Shown one piece after another: positions 16,414-25,140 of a stretch of 64,000 nt of DNA. A model generated the notes under the pieces. The model did no database searches, had not been told where the DNA came from, and saw only the letters and a list, made by a program, of their open reading frames with translations. The first letter of the stretch is position 1. Every line of letters starts with the position of its first letter. The position numbers and the translations under genes are program-made. This DNA comes from Actinomycetospora chiangmaiensis DSM 45062 (GTDB lineage: Bacteria; Actinomycetota; Actinomycetes; Mycobacteriales; Pseudonocardiaceae), in contig NZ_KB903217.1 of the NCBI RefSeq assembly GCF_000379625.1, forward strand, positions 699,816 through 763,815, in the 5' to 3' direction.

Positions 16414-18474
16414 GTGAGCGACCCGGTCCTCGGCGGCGTCACGCTGATCGCGGTCGGTCTGCTCGTCGTGGTGGTGGTCCTGCTCCGCGCGGCCCGACGT
16501 CGACGCTCGTCCGACCTCCGGACCCTGGGCGCGGTCGGCCGGGCCCTCGCTGCCCACGCCGGACGCCGGGGGGCGGCCGACGGTCGGGTCGCCGCACGGG
16601 CCGTCGCCGAGGCCCTACGGGCGCGCTACGACGCCCGCCGCGTGGTGCTGGCGGTCGCCTCGCTCGTCGAGTACGCCGGAACGCCACTGCCCGAGGACCT
16701 GCGCGCGGTCGACCTGGTGGCGCCCGACGAGGCGTTCGGCTGGGCCCGGGGCGCGTCCCGCTGGCACCGCCGGGCCGCCCCGCCCGCGGTGCGCGGCTGG
16801 ATGTCGGCCCGGGAGGCGACCGAGGTGCTCGTCGCCCCCGTCGCGGCCCCGGAGCTCCACGACGGCGCGGGCGAGCCGATGTCGTCCCCGGCGGTGCGCG
16901 CCCGGCGCGGGGTCATCGAGATCCACGATCCGGGTCGCGGCAGGACGCGTCGGCGGGGCGCGCGGCGCCGCCCGGTGCCGTCGGTGGTGCGGGGCGAACT
17001 GGCCCTGCTCGCGACCATCGCCCGCCAGGTCGGCGCCGAGGTGGAGAACACCCGCCTCGAGGCCCGGTTGCGGCGCGACGCCCATCGCGATCCCCAGACC
17101 CGGCTGCTCAACCGGTCGGGCTTCCTCCAGGCGTGCGCCCGGGAGGTCGGGAACGGCACGGGTGCGGTCGCGGTCGTGTCCTTCGGCCTCCTCGACCAGG
17201 TCAACGACACCCTCGGTCACGCCGGCGGCGAGCACTTCGTCGCGCTGGCGGCGCGTCGGCTCCAGGAGGTGTGCGAGAGCCCGCGCGCCGCGAGCGTCGC
17301 GCCGGGCGCACGCCTGGCCGCGCGGCTCGAGGGCGACACCTTCGCGGTCGTCGTCGCGGGCGTCGACCCGGCGACCGCGAGGAGCAGCGCCGAGGAGATG
17401 CGCGAGCACCTCGTCCGGCCGTTGGTGCTCGAGGGCATCCCCTTCGAGGCGCCGGTGCTGGTGGGCGTGGCGGCGGCCGGCGTCCCCGGCCTCGCGGCGG
17501 AGCGTGACCCCCACGTGATCGCCGCCCGCCTGCTCGCCCGGGCGGACGTCGCCCTGTCCGCGGCGCGCGGTGCGGGCCCGGTGCGCTGCTACGAACCGAG
17601 CATGGGGGAGCGGGCCGACCGCCGGCTCGCCGTCATCCGCGGCTTCGGGCCCGCCGTCGCCGACGGGCACCTGCGGGTGCACTACCAGCCCACCGTCTCG
17701 CTCGAGGGTCGGACGGTGCTCGGGGTGGAGGCGCTCGCGCGCTGGGAGCACCCGGAGCTGGGTCCGCTGCTCCCCGACGAGTTCGTGCCCGTCCTGGAGG
17801 CCACCGGGCAGATCGGCGGCCTCACGCAGTTCGTGCTCGACGAGGCCCTCACCGCGGCCCGGCGCTGGCTCGACCGGGGCCGGCGGCTCTCGGTCGCGGT
17901 CAACCTGTCGGTGGGGTCGCTGGACGACGACTTCCCGGAGATCGTCGCCGCGGCGCTCGCCCGCCACGGGGTGCCCCCCGAGCTGCTCACGCTCGAGGTG
18001 ACCGAGAGCGGCGTCTCGGTGGAGCGCGACCACGCCCTCCCGGCCCTGCGCCGGCTGCACGCGCTCGGGTGCCGGCTCGCCGTCGACGACTTCGGGACCG
18101 GGCAGTCCTCGCTGGCCCACCTGCGCCGGCTGCCGGTCGACACCGTCAAGATCGACAAGAGCTTCGTGCTCGGGATGGGCACGGAGTCCGGTGACGTCGC
18201 CGTCGTGCGGGCCATCGTCGAGATGGGGCACACGCTGGGCCTCACCGTGGTCGCGGAGGGCGTGGAGAGCGCCACCGTTCGCACCGCCCTCGCGGAGATG
18301 GGGTGCGACGTGGCCCAGGGCTACCTGGTGTCCAAGCCGCTGCCGGCGGGGTGCCTGGAGCGGTGGTTGGACGCGCTCGTCGAGGCGGGGGGTGGTCCGC
18401 AGGGAGGCGAAGGAGGCCCTGTACGCTGGTTACCGCCCGCAGAGACGGCTCCCGGCACCACCGGGGCGGCCTGA
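16414..18474 (+). CDS. Membrane-anchored GGDEF-EAL protein with degenerate GGDEF, probable c-di-GMP phosphodiesterase
   Basis: 686 aa from GTG 16414. Residues 6-25 form one transmembrane helix followed by RAARRRR, so the rest is cytoplasmic. A GAF-like region leads into a GGDEF domain (RRDAHRDPQTRLLNRSGF onward). Its signature is EGDTF at 306-310 instead of GGDEF, so diguanylate cyclase activity is probably lost. The EAL domain is complete: EAL at 439-441, AVNLS, LEVTESG, DDFGTGQSS, KIDKSFV and AEGVES all keep the metal- and base-forming residues. I infer c-di-GMP hydrolysis, possibly with GTP as an allosteric effector at the degenerate GGDEF, as in some hybrid proteins. It lies just upstream of the tRNA-Thr gene. 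Confidence 0.9.
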   Translation: MSDPVLGGVTLIAVGLLVVVVVLLRAARRRRSSDLRTLGAVGRALAAHAGRRGAADGRVAARAVAEALRARYDARRVVLAVASLVEYAGTPLPEDLRAVDLVAPDEAFGWARGASRWHRRAAPPAVRGWMSAREATEVLVAPVAAPELHDGAGEPMSSPAVRARRGVIEIHDPGRGRTRRRGARRRPVPSVVRGELALLATIARQVGAEVENTRLEARLRRDAHRDPQTRLLNRSGFLQACAREVGNGTGAVAVVSFGLLDQVNDTLGHAGGEHFVALAARRLQEVCESPRAASVAPGARLAARLEGDTFAVVVAGVDPATARSSAEEMREHLVRPLVLEGIPFEAPVLVGVAAAGVPGLAAERDPHVIAARLLARADVALSAARGAGPVRCYEPSMGERADRRLAVIRGFGPAVADGHLRVHYQPTVSLEGRTVLGVEALARWEHPELGPLLPDEFVPVLEATGQIGGLTQFVLDEALTAARRWLDRGRRLSVAVNLSVGSLDDDFPEIVAAALARHGVPPELLTLEVTESGVSVERDHALPALRRLHALGCRLAVDDFGTGQSSLAHLRRLPVDTVKIDKSFVLGMGTESGDVAVVRAIVEMGHTLGLTVVAEGVESATVRTALAEMGCDVAQGYLVSKPLPAGCLERWLDALVEAGGGPQGGEGGPVRWLPPAETAPGTTGAA

Positions 18475-18490
18475 TCCGGCGGGAGGACTG

Positions 18491-18563
18491 GCCCCTTTAG
18501 CTCAGTCGGCAGAGCGTCTCCATGGTAAGGAGAAGGTCTACGGTTCGATTCCGTAAAGGGGCT
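18491..18563 (+). tRNA. tRNA-Thr (GGT)
   Basis: The acceptor stem GCCCCTT pairs with AAGGGGC. The anticodon loop ATGGTAA, between TCTCC and GGAGA, gives anticodon GGT, and the T-arm is ACGG-TTCGATT-CCGT. CCA is not encoded. It starts 16 nt after the GGDEF-EAL stop. Confidence 0.97.
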
Positions 18564-18575
18564 CGGCGAGAGGAG

Positions 18576-18599
18576 ACCGGCGGGAACGTACCCGCCGGT
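18576..18599 (+). terminator. Hairpin after tRNA-Thr
   Basis: ACCGGCGGG pairs with CCCGCCGGT around a 6-nt loop and is followed by TTCGTC. This is a plausible intrinsic terminator between tRNA-Thr and tRNA-Met. Confidence 0.6.
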
Positions 18600-18612
18600 T
18601 TCGTCATGCCGT

Positions 18613-18688
18613 GGCGGTGTAGCTCAGGTGGCAGAGCAAGCGGCTCATAATCGCTGTGTCGCCGGTTCAAGTCCGGCCACCGCTACCA
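18613..18688 (+). tRNA. tRNA-Met (CAT), elongator type
   Basis: The acceptor stem GGCGGTG pairs with CACCGCT (terminal G-U pair). The anticodon loop CTCATAA gives CAT, and the T-arm is GCCGG-TTCAAGT-CCGGC. CCA is encoded at 18686-18688. The first pair is not the C-A mismatch of initiator tRNA, so it is an elongator. Confidence 0.95.
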
Positions 18689-18725
18689 AGACAGACGCAG
18701 TCGTAGTTCTCGAAAGGACACTCCC

Positions 18726-18890
18726 ATGGCCGCAACCGACGTGCGCCCGAAGATCACGCTCGCGTGCGAGGAGTGCAAGAACCGCAACTACATCACGCGG
18801 AAGAACCGGCGGAACGACCCCGACCGCCTCACGCTGAAGAAGTTCTGCCCGCACTGCGGCACGCACCGCGGGCACCGCGAGACCCGCTAG
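18726..18890 (+). CDS. rpmG: 50S ribosomal protein L33
   Basis: 54 aa from ATG 18726, with GAAAGGA upstream. It keeps both zinc-binding pairs, Cys14-Cys17 (CEEC) and Cys41-Cys44 (CPHC), so it is the zinc-containing paralogue type. Large ribosomal subunit protein near the E site. It sits 37 nt after tRNA-Met and 15 nt before hadA, the rpmG-hadA-hadB order known from mycobacteria and relatives. Confidence 0.96.
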   Translation: MAATDVRPKITLACEECKNRNYITRKNRRNDPDRLTLKKFCPHCGTHRGHRETR

Positions 18891-18905
18891 GGGCCGTGGC
18901 GCGCC

Positions 18906-19355
18906 GTGGCCGTTGACGCCTCCTTCGTCGGTCGCACCTGGCCGCCCCGCACCTACCGCGTGGGGGCCGAGAAGGTCCGGGAGTTCGCCCGCGCGGTCGG
19001 CGCCACCGATCCGGTGCACACCGACGTCGAGGCGGCGCGGGCGGCGGGGCACGCCGACGTCGTCGCCCCTCCGACCTTCCCGGTGGTGTTCACCTGGGAG
19101 GCCACGCGGGAGGTCGTGGACGACCCGGCCCTCGGGCTGGACTTCACGCGCGTGGTGCACCGGGACCAGTCCTTCGAGCTGCACCGGCCGGTCGTGGCGG
19201 GCGACGAGCTCACCACCGTCGTGTCGGTGGCCGAGGTCAAGCAGCTCGCAGGCAACGACGTCGTCACCTTCCGGTGCGACGTGACCGCTCCCGACGGCGG
19301 GTCGGTGCTGGTCAGCACGGCGACGCTCGTCGGGCGGGCCGGGGACGACGCGTGA
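18906..19355 (+). CDS. hadA: (3R)-hydroxyacyl-ACP dehydratase subunit HadA
   Basis: 149 aa from GTG 18906. N-terminal MaoC/FAS1-like hot-dog fold: VGAEKVREFARAVGATDPVHTD, then APPTFPVVFTWEA and a mid-protein FELHRPVVAGDEL. In the mycobacterial FAS-II system HadA is the substrate-binding partner and HadB carries the catalytic Asp/His. It dehydrates 3-hydroxyacyl-ACP during long-chain elongation in the cytoplasm. Four-nt overlap with hadB. No hadC follows. Confidence 0.88.
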   Translation: MAVDASFVGRTWPPRTYRVGAEKVREFARAVGATDPVHTDVEAARAAGHADVVAPPTFPVVFTWEATREVVDDPALGLDFTRVVHRDQSFELHRPVVAGDELTTVVSVAEVKQLAGNDVVTFRCDVTAPDGGSVLVSTATLVGRAGDDA

Positions 19356-19771
19356 GCCTGCCCGCGGTCACCGTCGGCGACGAGCTCGACGGTCGCACGG
19401 TGACGCTCACCCGTGCGGACCTCGTCCGGTACGCCGGCGCCTCGGGAGACCTCAACCCGATCCACTGGAACGAGCGCACCGCCACGGCGGTCGGCCTCCC
19501 CGGCGTCATCGCCCACGGCATGCTCACCATGGGTCTCGCCGCGCAGTTCGTCGCGGACTGGGCGGGTGACCCCGCCGCGGTCCGCTCCGTCACCACCCGC
19601 TTCACCCGCCCGGTCGTCGTCCCCGACGACGACGCCGGGGCGACCGTGACCCTCGGGGCCTCGGTGAAGGCGGTCGACGACGACGGGGCCGTCACCCTCG
19701 CCGTCACCGCGCACGGCCCGGACGGCAAGGCCGTCCTGGGCAAGGCGCTCGCGGTCGTCCGCGCCCGCTGA
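19352..19771 (+). CDS. hadB: (3R)-hydroxyacyl-ACP dehydratase subunit HadB
   Basis: 139 aa. The GTG at 19352 overlaps the hadA stop (GTGA). Single hot-dog MaoC domain with the hydratase motif ASGDLNPIHWNE, which supplies the catalytic Asp and His, then GVIAHGMLTMGLAAQF. It forms a heterodimer with HadA. Its 3' end stops 6 bp from the convergent SGNH hydrolase gene, so the operon ends here. The first mycobacterial-type arrangement would continue with hadC, which is absent. Confidence 0.9.
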   Translation: MSLPAVTVGDELDGRTVTLTRADLVRYAGASGDLNPIHWNERTATAVGLPGVIAHGMLTMGLAAQFVADWAGDPAAVRSVTTRFTRPVVVPDDDAGATVTLGASVKAVDDDGAVTLAVTAHGPDGKAVLGKALAVVRAR

Positions 19772-19777
19772 GCGCCC

Positions 19778-20668
19778 CTACTCCGGGACGTCACCGACGA
19801 CGGTCGACACCACGGCCCGCGACAACGCCGCCGATCCGGCCGCGTTGGGATGGAACGGATAGGCCGGCGCGAGGGGGACGAGCCCCTCGACCCACCGCAC
19901 GCCCGGGGCCTGGCAGAAGTCGTGCCCGACCGACGGACCGGCGGTGTCGACGTACACCGCGCCCCCGGCCACGGCCGACCGCTCCAGGCGGGCGTCCAGG
20001 GCCGTGAGGACACCGCGCAGGTAGGCGAGGTCGCCGGGCGCGAGCGGGACCACCGGGTAGCAGCCGTACCCGGAGGCCGGGAGCAGCGACGGGTACCCGA
20101 CGACGGCCACCCGGGCCGCGGGCGCCCGCCGTCGCACCTCGCCGAGCACGGCCGCCAGCGCCGGGCCGAGCGCCTCCACGCGCTCCGCCAGCCGGTCGGT
20201 GCCCCCGCCCGTCCAGTGGTCCCGGCACGGCGTGCCGAACGGGAGCGCGGACAGACAGGTGCGCACGATTTCGGCGAAGCCGATGTCGTTGCCGCCGATG
20301 CCGACGGTGACGAGGCGGGTGTCCGGGCCGAGCGCGTCGAACTGCGCGGGGTTGGTCCCCGCGGACGTGGGCTGGGCGGCCGGGAGGGCCGCCGTCGTCG
20401 CCCCGGCGCAGCTCACGTCGGCGACCCCGAGTCGCAACGCCGCGGCGACCAGGTGCGGGTAGTCGTTCCCCGAGCGCAGACAGCCGAGCGGCGCGCCCGC
20501 GGTCGCCCCCGTCAGCGGGGCGGAGGTGTAGGAGTCACCGAGGGCGACGTAGGGCGCGGACGGCGGGCCCGTCTCCCGGGCGGCCGCCGGCCCGGCGGCC
20601 GCGAGCACGAGCCCCACGACCACGGACCCGACCAGCATCGACCGCCAGGTCCCCCACGTCCGCCGCAC
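19778..20668 (-). CDS. Secreted SGNH/GDSL-family lipase/esterase
   Basis: 296 aa from GTG 20666-20668, with GGAG 5 nt upstream; a longer frame exists but has no signal peptide. The N-terminus (VRRTWGTWRS, hydrophobic VGSVVVGLVLAAAG, cleavage near AAARE) is a signal peptide. Block I is ALGDSYT with the nucleophilic Ser, block III is GIGGNDIGF, and the C-terminal block V is YPFHPNAAG with the catalytic His. Six cysteines in the mature part suggest three disulfides, as in the Streptomyces SGNH lipases. It probably hydrolyses lipid esters outside the cell. It interrupts the usual spacing between hadB and secE. Confidence 0.88.
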   Translation of the reverse strand: MRRTWGTWRSMLVGSVVVGLVLAAAGPAAARETGPPSAPYVALGDSYTSAPLTGATAGAPLGCLRSGNDYPHLVAAALRLGVADVSCAGATTAALPAAQPTSAGTNPAQFDALGPDTRLVTVGIGGNDIGFAEIVRTCLSALPFGTPCRDHWTGGGTDRLAERVEALGPALAAVLGEVRRRAPAARVAVVGYPSLLPASGYGCYPVVPLAPGDLAYLRGVLTALDARLERSAVAGGAVYVDTAGPSVGHDFCQAPGVRWVEGLVPLAPAYPFHPNAAGSAALSRAVVSTVVGDVPE

Positions 20669-20718
20669 CCGCGCTCCGCCCGCCGACCCGCCCCGACCTG
20701 CCGTCGGGGGAGAGGATC

Positions 20719-21969
20719 TCAGGACATCTCGGCGAGGAGATCCGCCATCCGGCTGACCCCGGCGCGCAGGTCGTCGTCGCCGAGCGCGTAGGAGAGCCGG
20801 AAGTACCCCGGCGTCCCGAAGGCCTCGCCGGGGACCACCGCGACCTCGGCGTGCTCGAGGATCGCCGCGGCGAGGTCGACCGAGGTCTTCGGGCGGTCGC
20901 CACGGAGCTCCCTGCCGAGCAGGCCCTGCACGTCGGCGTAGACGTAGAAGGCGCCCTTCGGCGTCGGGCACTCGACCCCGTCGATCGCCGACAGCATCTC
21001 GACGATCGTGCGGCGCCGGCGGTCGAAGGCGGACCGCATGTCGGCGACCGCGTCGAGAGGTCCGGAGACGGCGGCCAGGGCGGCCCGCTGCGCCACGTTG
21101 CACACGTTCGACGTGACGTGGGACTGCATGTTGGCGGCCGCCTTGATGACGTCCGTCGGGCCGATGAGCCAGCCGACCCGCCATCCGGTCATGGCGTAGG
21201 TCTTGGCCACGCCGTTGACGACGATGCAGCGGTCGGCCATCTCCGGGACGGCCACCGGCATCGAGACGTGCTCGGCGCCGTCGTAGACGAGGTGCTCGTA
21301 GATCTCGTCGGCGATGACCCAGATGCCGTGCTCGGCGGCCCACCGGCCGACGGCCTCGACGAGCTCGCGCGGCGCGACGGCGCCGGTGGGGTTCGACGGC
21401 GAGCACCAGAGCAGCACCTTGGTGCGCGGCGTGCGGGCGGCCTCGAGCGCCTCGACGGTGGGGAGGAAGCCGGTGGAGGCGTCGGTGTCCACCTGGACCG
21501 GGTTGCCGCCCGCCATCCGGGCGGCCTCCGGGTAGGTGGTCCAGAACGGGGCGGGCAGCAGGACCTCGTCGCCCGGGTCGACGATCGTGGCGAAGGCCTC
21601 GAACACGGCCTGCTTGCCACCGTTGGTGATGAGGACCTGCGAGGCGGCGACCTCCCAGCCCGAGTCGCGCAGCGTCTTCGCGGCCACGGCCTCGCGCAGC
21701 TCGGGGAGCCCGCCGGCGGGGGTGTAGCGGTGGTTCCGCGGGTCGCTGCAGGCGGCGATCGCGGCGTCGACCACCGGCTGCGGGGTCGGGAAGTCGGGCT
21801 CGCCCGCGCCGAAGCCGATCACCGGGCGTCCGGCGGCCTTGAGCGCCTTCGCCTTCGCGTCCACGGCCAGCGTCGCCGACTCCGCGATCCCTCCGATGCG
21901 CTCGGAGATGCGCCGGTCGGTGGCAGCGGGGGCGAGGCCTCCCGAGGACGAGGACGTGACTGCGGTCAT
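20719..21969 (-). CDS. aspC: Pyridoxal-phosphate aminotransferase, aspartate aminotransferase type
   Basis: 416 aa from ATG 21967-21969 (preceded by GGGAGA); an ATG 19 codons earlier is possible. Class I aminotransferase: [12 protein letters not shown], the substrate-loop region [36 protein letters not shown], the PLP lysine in [14 protein letters not shown] and the C-terminal [12 protein letters not shown]. It exchanges the amino group between aspartate and 2-oxoglutarate. It is divergent from the tRNA-Trp-secE-nusG transcript. From memory, an aspartate aminotransferase next to secE is also seen in Streptomyces, so the position looks ancestral. Confidence 0.93.
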   Translation of the reverse strand: MTAVTSSSSGGLAPAATDRRISERIGGIAESATLAVDAKAKALKAAGRPVIGFGAGEPDFPTPQPVVDAAIAACSDPRNHRYTPAGGLPELREAVAAKTLRDSGWEVAASQVLITNGGKQAVFEAFATIVDPGDEVLLPAPFWTTYPEAARMAGGNPVQVDTDASTGFLPTVEALEAARTPRTKVLLWCSPSNPTGAVAPRELVEAVGRWAAEHGIWVIADEIYEHLVYDGAEHVSMPVAVPEMADRCIVVNGVAKTYAMTGWRVGWLIGPTDVIKAAANMQSHVTSNVCNVAQRAALAAVSGPLDAVADMRSAFDRRRRTIVEMLSAIDGVECPTPKGAFYVYADVQGLLGRELRGDRPKTSVDLAAAILEHAEVAVVPGEAFGTPGYFRLSYALGDDDLRAGVSRMADLLAEMS

Positions 21970-22181
21970 GTCACGGGATTCTCCCACGCAGGCGCACGCC
22001 GATTCCCGCGGGAGGGCGCCCCGCACGCCGCGCCGTCACGCGCCCCGCGCGGGGTCGTCGGAATCGACGGTGACGGGGTGCCGTAGGATGGTCGACGAAG
22101 GGCGATGAGTCCTCGGTTCGGCGTGCGTGCGCGTCCGGCTCCGTGGCTTCCTCGCCCCGGCGGCTCCGGACGGGCCGCCAC
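21970..22181. promoter_or_regulatory. Divergent promoter region, aspC / tRNA-Trp-secE
   Basis: 212 bp. TAGGAT at 22084-22089 is a good actinobacterial -10 for the rightward transcript, about 90 nt before tRNA-Trp, but no matching -35 is evident. Nothing else is recognised. Confidence 0.35.
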
Positions 22182-22254
<73 letters not shown>

Positions 22255-22338
22255 CACTGCGGCATGCAGGACTTCGAGACGGCGCCCGGCTGCCGGCCCG
22301 CCGGGCGTCCGGCGGACGGGCCGGATGAGGACGGAACA

Positions 22339-22719
22339 GTGAGCGAGGAGCGCAGCGGCCGCGGGGCCAACCGGCCCGACGGTGACGACGCGCGTGCCGA
22401 CGCCCGTCCCACCACGGCCGCGGGCCGGCGTCGACGCGCCGCCGGTGACGCCGACCCGGGGACGGGATCGGTCGCCACCAAGGGCGCCGCCACCCCCTCC
22501 CGCGACGGCCGGTCGACCGGCTCCGAGGGGTCGGCCCTCGCCCGGCTGCGGCGCTTCCTGCGGGAGGTCGTCGCCGAACTGCGCAAGGTGCACTGGCCGA
22601 CGCGCCGCCAGATCGTGGTCTACACCGCGGTGGTCCTGGTCTTCGTGGCGTTCATGGTGACCCTGGTCGGTCTCCTCGACGTCGGGTTCCAGAAGCTGAC
22701 CTTCACGCTGTTCGGCTGA
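22339..22719 (+). CDS. secE: Preprotein translocase subunit SecE
   Basis: 126 aa from GTG 22339, with GAGGA 8 nt upstream; earlier in-frame starts lie inside tRNA-Trp. About 70 residues of charged, low-complexity N-terminus precede the conserved core RFLREVVAELRKVHWPTRRQ and a single transmembrane helix (VVYTAVVLVFVAFMVTLVGL). SecE clamps SecY in the protein-conducting channel. The long N-terminal extension is usual in actinobacteria. Confidence 0.95.
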   Translation: MSEERSGRGANRPDGDDARADARPTTAAGRRRRAAGDADPGTGSVATKGAATPSRDGRSTGSEGSALARLRRFLREVVAELRKVHWPTRRQIVVYTAVVLVFVAFMVTLVGLLDVGFQKLTFTLFG

Positions 22720-22806
22720 CCGCCCGCCCACCGCAGCGGCCGGTACCCCGCGCGGTCCCCACGCCGCGCACCCGAGAGCCGCGACAGAAGAGAGAGCGAG
22801 ACGAGA

Positions 22807-23799
22807 GTGACCTCCGCAGATGTTCCCGCCACCGGGCCCGAGGGCGGCGAGCCCGAGCTCGTGGGCGAGGCCCGCACGCGCGGCGTGATCGTGCGCGAGG
22901 GCTCCGACCTGAGCACCGAGGAGGCCCCGGCCACCCTCGACGACGCCGAGGTCGCCCGCGCGGCCGCGCAGGCCCGCGAGGACGGGGACGTCCCCGAGGG
23001 CGACGACGAGCACGACCCCGAGGCCGACCTGGCCGCGGCCCGCGAGGCCCTCGGGGGCACCCCCGAGGAGGAGCCCGAGGACCTGCCGTCCCAGGCCGCC
23101 GGCACGGGGGACGCGGCCGTCGTCGAGGCCGAGGGCGCCCCGGTCGTGGTGCCGACCGAGCCCGCCGAGCCGGAGGAGCCCGAGGACCCGGTCCAGGCGC
23201 TCAAGGACTCGATGCGGCTCGCGCCGGGTGACTGGTACGTCGTGCACTCCTACGCGGGGTACGAGAACAAGGTGAAGACCAACCTCGAGACGCGCGTGCA
23301 GACGCTCGACGTCGAGGACTTCATCTTCCAGGTCGAGGTGCCCACCGAGGAGGTCACCGAGATCAAGAACGGGCAGCGCAAGCAGGTCCAGCGCAAGGTG
23401 CTGCCCGGCTACATCCTGGTGCGGATGGACCTCAACGACGCCTCGTGGAGCGCGGTGCGCAACACGCCGGGCGTCACCGGGTTCGTCGGGGCGACGTCGC
23501 GGCCCTCGCCGCTGACCCTCGACGAGGTCGTGAAGTTCCTGCTCCCGCGCCAGGAGGCCCCGGCCAAGAAGGCCAAGGGCGACACCGCGGCGGCCGCCAC
23601 GGACACCCGTGGCCCGGCGCCGGTCGAGGTCGACTTCGAGGTGGGCGAGTCGGTGACCGTCATGGACGGCCCGTTCGCGACGCTGCCGGCGAGCATCTCC
23701 GAGGTCAACGTCGACGCCCAGAAGGTCAAGGTCCTGGTGTCGATCTTCGGCCGCGAGACCCCGGTGGAGCTGGGCTTCAACCAGGTCTCGAAGATTTAG
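22807..23799 (+). CDS. nusG: Transcription termination/antitermination protein NusG
   Basis: 330 aa from GTG 22807. Residues 1 to about 135 are an acidic Glu/Asp/Ala/Pro extension. The NGN domain starts at [19 protein letters not shown] and ends around [10 protein letters not shown]; it binds the RNA polymerase clamp. A basic Ala/Lys linker leads to the KOW domain, [16 protein letters not shown] to [11 protein letters not shown], which contacts Rho or S10. Actinobacterial NusG proteins commonly carry such an acidic leader. It lies 87 nt after secE and 64 nt before rplK. Confidence 0.96.
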   Translation: MTSADVPATGPEGGEPELVGEARTRGVIVREGSDLSTEEAPATLDDAEVARAAAQAREDGDVPEGDDEHDPEADLAAAREALGGTPEEEPEDLPSQAAGTGDAAVVEAEGAPVVVPTEPAEPEEPEDPVQALKDSMRLAPGDWYVVHSYAGYENKVKTNLETRVQTLDVEDFIFQVEVPTEEVTEIKNGQRKQVQRKVLPGYILVRMDLNDASWSAVRNTPGVTGFVGATSRPSPLTLDEVVKFLLPRQEAPAKKAKGDTAAAATDTRGPAPVEVDFEVGESVTVMDGPFATLPASISEVNVDAQKVKVLVSIFGRETPVELGFNQVSKI

Positions 23800-23863
23800 T
23801 CGTCCCCGCGGGAGTCCGGTCCCGCGGGGCGAGTCCCGATGGATATGTGAGGAAGTCCCAGGC

Positions 23864-24298
23864 ATGCCCCCGAAGAAGAGGCGACTGTCCGCGGTCGTCA
23901 AGCTGCAGATCAAGGCGGGTGCGGCGACCCCCGCCCCGCCGGTCGGCCCCGCGCTGGGTCAGCACGGCGTGAACATCATGGAGTTCTGCAAGGCCTACAA
24001 CGCCGCCACCGAGGCACAGCGTGGTCAGGTCGTGCCGGTCGAGATCTCGATCTACGAGGACCGCTCCTTCACGTTCGCGCTGAAGACGCCGCCGGCCGCC
24101 AAGCTGCTCCTCGCCGCCGCGGGGATCCAGTCCGGCAGCCCGACGCCGCACACGAAGAAGGTCGGGTCGGTCACCGACGCGCAGGTCCGCGAGATCGCGC
24201 AGACCAAGATGGCCGACCTCAACGCCAACGACCTCGACCAGGCCGCCAAGATCATCGCCGGCACCGCCCGGTCGATGGGCCTGACCGTCTCCGGCTGA
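23864..24298 (+). CDS. rplK: 50S ribosomal protein L11
   Basis: 144 aa, standard length. It opens [19 protein letters not shown] with the conserved [20 protein letters not shown] loop, the thiostrepton-region N-terminal domain. [15 protein letters not shown] and [20 protein letters not shown] form the RNA-binding C-terminal part. It builds the GTPase-associated stalk base of the 50S subunit and is needed for RelA activation. First gene of the L11-L1 pair. Confidence 0.98.
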   Translation: MPPKKRRLSAVVKLQIKAGAATPAPPVGPALGQHGVNIMEFCKAYNAATEAQRGQVVPVEISIYEDRSFTFALKTPPAAKLLLAAAGIQSGSPTPHTKKVGSVTDAQVREIAQTKMADLNANDLDQAAKIIAGTARSMGLTVSG

Positions 24299-24374
24299 CC
24301 AGCCGCCGGAGTCCGTGGGAGGGCGTGCGCCGCCCGTCACCACACCTGATCCACTCTCGTACGAAGGACAGAGC

Positions 24375-25085
24375 ATGAAGCGCAGCAAGGCCTACCGTCA
24401 GGCCGCCGAGCTGATCGACGAGGAGCACCTCTACGCGCCCCTCGAGGCGGTCGAGCTCGCGAAGAAGACGTCGACCACGAAGATGGACGCGACCGTCGAG
24501 GTCGCGATGCGTCTCGGCGTCGACCCCCGCAAGGCCGACCAGATGGTCCGCGGCACGATCAACCTGCCGCACGGCACGGGCAAGACGGCCCGCGTCATCG
24601 TCTTCGCCACCGGTGACAAGGCCGCCGAGGCCGAGGCGGCCGGTGCCGACGTGGTCGGCTCCGACGATCTCATCGAGCGCATCCAGGGCGGGTGGCTGGA
24701 GTTCGACGCCGCCGTCGCCGCGCCCGACCAGATGGCGAAGGTCGGTCGGGTCGCCCGCATCCTCGGCCCGCGCGGCCTGATGCCGAACCCGAAGACCGGC
24801 ACGGTCACCCCGGACGTGTCCCGTGCGGTCTCCGACATCAAGGGCGGCAAGGTCAACTTCCGCGTGGACAAGCAGGCGAACCTGCACCTGGTCATCGGCA
24901 AGGCCAGCTTCGACGCCGAGAAGCTCGTCGAGAACTACGGGGCCGCCCTCGACGAGATCCTCCGCGCGAAGCCGTCCGCCGCCAAGGGCCGCTACGTCAA
25001 GAAGATCACCGTGACGACGACGATGGGCCCGGGCATCCCGGTCGACCCGAACCGGACGCGGAACCTCACCTCCACGGAGGCCTGA
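24375..25085 (+). CDS. rplA: 50S ribosomal protein L1
   Basis: 236 aa from ATG 24375, with AAGGACAGAGC upstream; the open frame to 24315 is not conserved. Contains [20 protein letters not shown] and the signature [20 protein letters not shown]1 forms the mobile stalk at the ribosomal E site and typically represses its own L11-L1 mRNA. A strong hairpin follows 16 nt after its stop. Confidence 0.98.
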   Translation: MKRSKAYRQAAELIDEEHLYAPLEAVELAKKTSTTKMDATVEVAMRLGVDPRKADQMVRGTINLPHGTGKTARVIVFATGDKAAEAEAAGADVVGSDDLIERIQGGWLEFDAAVAAPDQMAKVGRVARILGPRGLMPNPKTGTVTPDVSRAVSDIKGGKVNFRVDKQANLHLVIGKASFDAEKLVENYGAALDEILRAKPSAAKGRYVKKITVTTTMGPGIPVDPNRTRNLTSTEA

Positions 25086-25101
25086 GCCCGCACGGACGTC
25101 C

Positions 25102-25140
25102 CGGCCCGGGGCACCCCGCTCGACGGGGTGTCCCGGGCCG
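25102..25140 (+). terminator. Strong hairpin terminator after rplA
   Basis: A 17-bp stem (25102-25118 against 25124-25140) has one G-U pair and a CTCGA loop. It lacks a U-tract but is stable enough to end the secE-rplA transcript. Confidence 0.75.

Noticed and set aside
19778-21406. Single 542-codon minus-strand frame covering lipase and aminotransferase
   Set aside because: The 3' part is the lipase in its true frame, but the 5' part is the aminotransferase read out of frame. Two separate genes with their own starts explain it.
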